From: Adineta steineri | Taxonomy: Eukaryota > Rotifera > Eurotatoria > Adinetida > Adinetidae | Assembly (NCBI GenBank): GCA_905250115.1 | Contig: CAJNOI010000034.1 | Span: 387,390-451,389 of the forward strand | Length of the DNA stretch: 64,000 nt | Direction of reading: 5' to 3' | Part shown: piece by piece, positions 60,984 to 64,000 of the stretch | How positions within the stretch are numbered: position 1 is the first letter of the stretch | How the letters are laid out: every line of letters begins with the position of its first letter | Notes under the pieces: model-generated | Seen by the model: only the letters and a program-made list of their open reading frames with translations | What the model was told of the DNA's origin: nothing | The model's database searches: none | Position numbers and translations under genes: made by a program

Positions 60984-63900
60984 ATGATGAAAAAAATTTT
61001 GATTATTTTATTTATTGTTATATTAAATATTTATTGTCAAGAACATGAAGAAATTGTAGAATGTAATGATATTGAAATTGATAATGATAAATTAGACAAA
61101 ATGTCTATGAAAGAACAAGAAGAATATGTAAATAAATTTTTCTTCTTTATGAATTCCTTTATAGAAATATTGATTTTTTTCAAGCATGTATTAAATCGAT
61201 TAGTGTAATATTCGGACCTCCTTTCTGTATGTCGCGATCAATAAATAGTAGACTATTTACCATTTATCTACTCTTGATATACTATAACAAACTGGAATTC
61301 ACATCTTACTATTAATGATAAATACTATAGCATATGATTTTTATTTCAAGAGATTAACGATGTCTGTCTTCTGTATAAACTGTCGATACTAAATCACTAT
61401 AAGAGATATAGATTATAAAGTACTCTTTGAAAATCACCGATCTATAGCTATTTCGTAAGTTTAATGAGTAGAGAATTATCAAGTAAGGTCATCTATCAAT
61501 AAATATATCTTATCCTATCGTGGATCCATTTCATTGATGTATCCGGCAGGCAGAGCGGATGTTACATTAATCTTGTGTTATTTAAAGCACGTGCTATTGT
61601 CTTAGTTAATTCATAATAGTGAAAAAATACTATATTTTTCTATACTATATGACTATATTATACATAATGTCATAATAATAAACTTTCGATAAGACTTGTT
61701 TTTCCGTCAAATGCGACATTTATGTTGATGCTAGTTTCATGAATAACTTTTAGTAGAAACAAAAGAGAAGATGAATCGAATCACATATTATGCATTTCCC
61801 TAGGATGTTGTTTCAATTTTCTAAATGTGGAATAATAGTTTCTTATAAAAAAATTATTTTCTATACAAGTTGCTACGCAAATCATTTAGGGCTTTGACCT
61901 GGATATTTATAACTTCCGAATGATCTAATCGAAACAACTAAACTTTCTGCAGCTGTGTAGGTTTTCCATCAGTAATTTGAATGTACATCTTACAGAATAG
62001 TTTTATTTACAAAACGATCGATTAAAAACCATGTCACCACACTAAAATAAATGATTTCGAGCGATGGATGTTAAATATTTGTATTATGACATCTTATTTA
62101 AGAAATATTTCTATATATACCTAGGTTATATCAATTTTGAATGAATATGATAAAAATCTCACAACTCTAGCTTATATAACATCATCAGCTGAATTTGAAA
62201 CACATTTATATTTAAATGATACAAATAGAAAACGAATAACGGTAAATTCAATAAGTTTTTTTGTATCTTATTTTAAAAAATTAAATTCAGGAAAAATATT
62301 ATGAATCTTATCGTGGTTGTTTAAAAACAATTGCTACTATGGGACGAAAATTTAAAGGTTTAATGAATAATAATCATTCATCAGTACGTTGGTTATTAAT
62401 ACGTACACAAGCTATTGGTGATGCAGGAGAAACTAATACAGTTATTAAAAATGATTTACAAAAATTAAAAGGTCGTATTAAAGAAATATACCATAAAAAG
62501 TTTACATGGAATACAACAAGATTAGGCATTGATGGTTTGTTAATGTATTCATTTTAATAGATGAATAATAATAAGTATATTTTGTTTTTTTTTCAAAATT
62601 TATTTTATAGAAGTACCAGAAGTACTTGGTTCACTTGAATCACCCGATGATCTTCTTGCATTATGGAATGCAACTTATGAAGTACCGATATCTATGCGAG
62701 ATCACTATGCAACATTAATTGCTGTACAAAATCAACAGGCCAAACAGAACCGTACCTCAGCAGTAACCCATTCTCATATCTAATTCTCTAAGTTATTTTA
62801 AAATTGATTTTACGTAGGAAATCTATTAGATATTATCGACATACATCTATAAAAATATTTTCAAACAGTTTATCTTACATAGGATAAATTAATCCTTGAC
62901 AATTAAATCTTCCATATAAACAATAAAGAGATGCCGTACCACCCTACGGCAAAATATTGCTATTTGTCAACATGCGCTGTAGGAAAAATCTGAAAACTAT
63001 CTTTTATGTTTTGTTTGTAAATATTTTTATATTATGTCGTATAATATCTTAACGTGACCGTTTGACTCAGATGAATCAATTAGTTATCAAATCTGACTGT
63101 GAGATTTTAATGACGAGTATTCTGAGATTATTTTCTTCCTTGGATATTATCAGATTTCAATATAGAATATAATTATCTCGAAAGTTTTCTCCATTCAGTT
63201 CAATACGGTCACCAATATTTAAAATGAGTATAATAGATCTTTTCTAAAATAAACATAGTTACTTACCCAAAATTTTCTATTTACATTCAAAACATTTATT
63301 TTTCTTTACTTTCTGAGGTTTAAATGATAAAACTGATTCAACAACAAACAATGAAGAACGTCGTATTGTTGAACAGTTATGGCAAGAATTAAAACCATTA
63401 CATCGTTTATTACATGCTTACGTAAGACAACAAATGAGTAAATTGTATCCTGGCTTAATTCAACTTGATCAACCTATTCCAGTTCATTTAACAAGTAGAG
63501 AAGAAAAAAAATACGAATGATTTTCTTCATATTGTTTTTTATTATTATTTATAGAAGATATATTTGGTTCAATGATGACTTATCTTGAAAAAGATGTTTT
63601 ACCATTTCCTCATATTAAAGGAATTGATTTAGGTCCATCAATGAAACGAAAGGTTTGCTTTTTTTTCATTTACAATAAAAGTAAATTTTTGTATTTCGAT
63701 TAGAATTTTACTGAAGAAAAAATATTTCATTATGCTGATGAATTTTTTACGTCATTGAATTTAACAGAAGCTCCAGATAAATTTTGGAATTTATCAGTAT
63801 TTAAAAAAATTCCTGATCGTCATATGGGATGTCATCCAGCTGCTTTCGATATGTATAAACATGATGATGTTAGGTTTGTTTTATCATATAATTATTTATT

Positions 63901-64000
63901 AATGAAATTTTTTCTTTAAATATAAAATTTAGAATTCGTATGTGTACAAGTTTAACATCTCGAGATTTTTATGTTGTTCATCATGAAATGGGTCATATTC
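60984..64000 (+). CDS. Angiotensin-converting enzyme-like peptidase (M2), 5' part
   Basis: Zinc dipeptidyl carboxypeptidase of the ACE family, cut by the right window edge. Exon 1 (60984-61133) encodes a signal peptide (MMKKILIILFIVILNIYC) and an acidic stretch. Further exons fit in phase: 62125-62241, 62291-62534, 62611-62751, 63318-63494, 63555-63652, 63704-63873 and 63933 onward. Family motifs: LNEYDKNLTTLAYITSSAEF, ELKPLHRLLHAYVRQQM, PIPVHLT, VLPFPHIKG, EEKIFHYADEFFTSLNL, CHPAAFDMYKHDDVRI and finally YVVHHEMGHI, whose HEMGH holds two zinc ligands and the catalytic Glu. All residues seen are those of an active enzyme. Likely secreted or surface-bound and acting on peptide hormones. Intron 1 (about 1 kb) and the 566-nt intron 4 are long for this window. 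Confidence 0.9.

Overview
The window reads as a nuclear segment of a small invertebrate genome, most probably a bdelloid rotifer (Rotaria/Adineta-like). What is seen: AT-rich DNA, most introns about 50-80 nt with GT-AG ends, long polyN/polyQ/polyT tracts, animal gene families (cholinesterase, TRAF, exportin-4, CRACR2A/RASEF-type Rab, angiotensin-converting enzyme) and short interstitial stretches of TGTGGG, the telomere unit reported for Adineta. The taxon is an inference. All splice sites given were chosen by eye from GT-AG ends and phase agreement.

Layout. 1-1527 (+): 3' part of an acetylcholinesterase-like gene. 3933-9824 (-): large low-complexity protein with an N-terminal leucine zipper. 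12283-14551 (+): J-domain protein with zinc fingers. 15835-18056 (-): single-pass membrane protein. 19964-21588 (-): GPCR. 22393-23685 (-): cathepsin L. 24067-25652 (-): coiled-coil protein. 27506-28519 (-): RING/B-box protein. 29150-34851 (-): a tight same-strand trio, succinyl-CoA ligase alpha, protein-L-isoaspartate methyltransferase and exportin-4, the last cut by a 100-N assembly gap. 35833-37433 (+): tandem EF-hand genes. 38490-40399 (-): TRAF-like gene.

40.4-52.9 kb is different. It is a gene-poor block with one intact gene (F-box/LRR, 45437-47700) among hairpin repeats carrying TGTGGG-like cores, a G-run/C-run foldback, a VCP/CDC48 fragment bounded on both sides by those repeats, a relic of an unidentified protein and a clear TAF6 pseudogene with nonsense codons and frameshifts. 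This is the most unusual part of the window. It looks like a decaying segment, possibly a lost gene copy of the degenerate-tetraploid bdelloid genome with broken and rejoined DNA.

Beyond it lie a Tyr/Arg/Ser-rich protein (52906-54240, -), a two-TM protein (55313-56304, -), an EF-hand/coiled-coil/Rab GTPase (57354-60391, +) and the 5' part of an ACE-like M2 peptidase (60984-end, +). The genes belong to ordinary, unrelated cell processes. Only the 29-35 kb trio looks arranged as a possible co-transcribed unit. No tRNA, rRNA or CRISPR array was seen.
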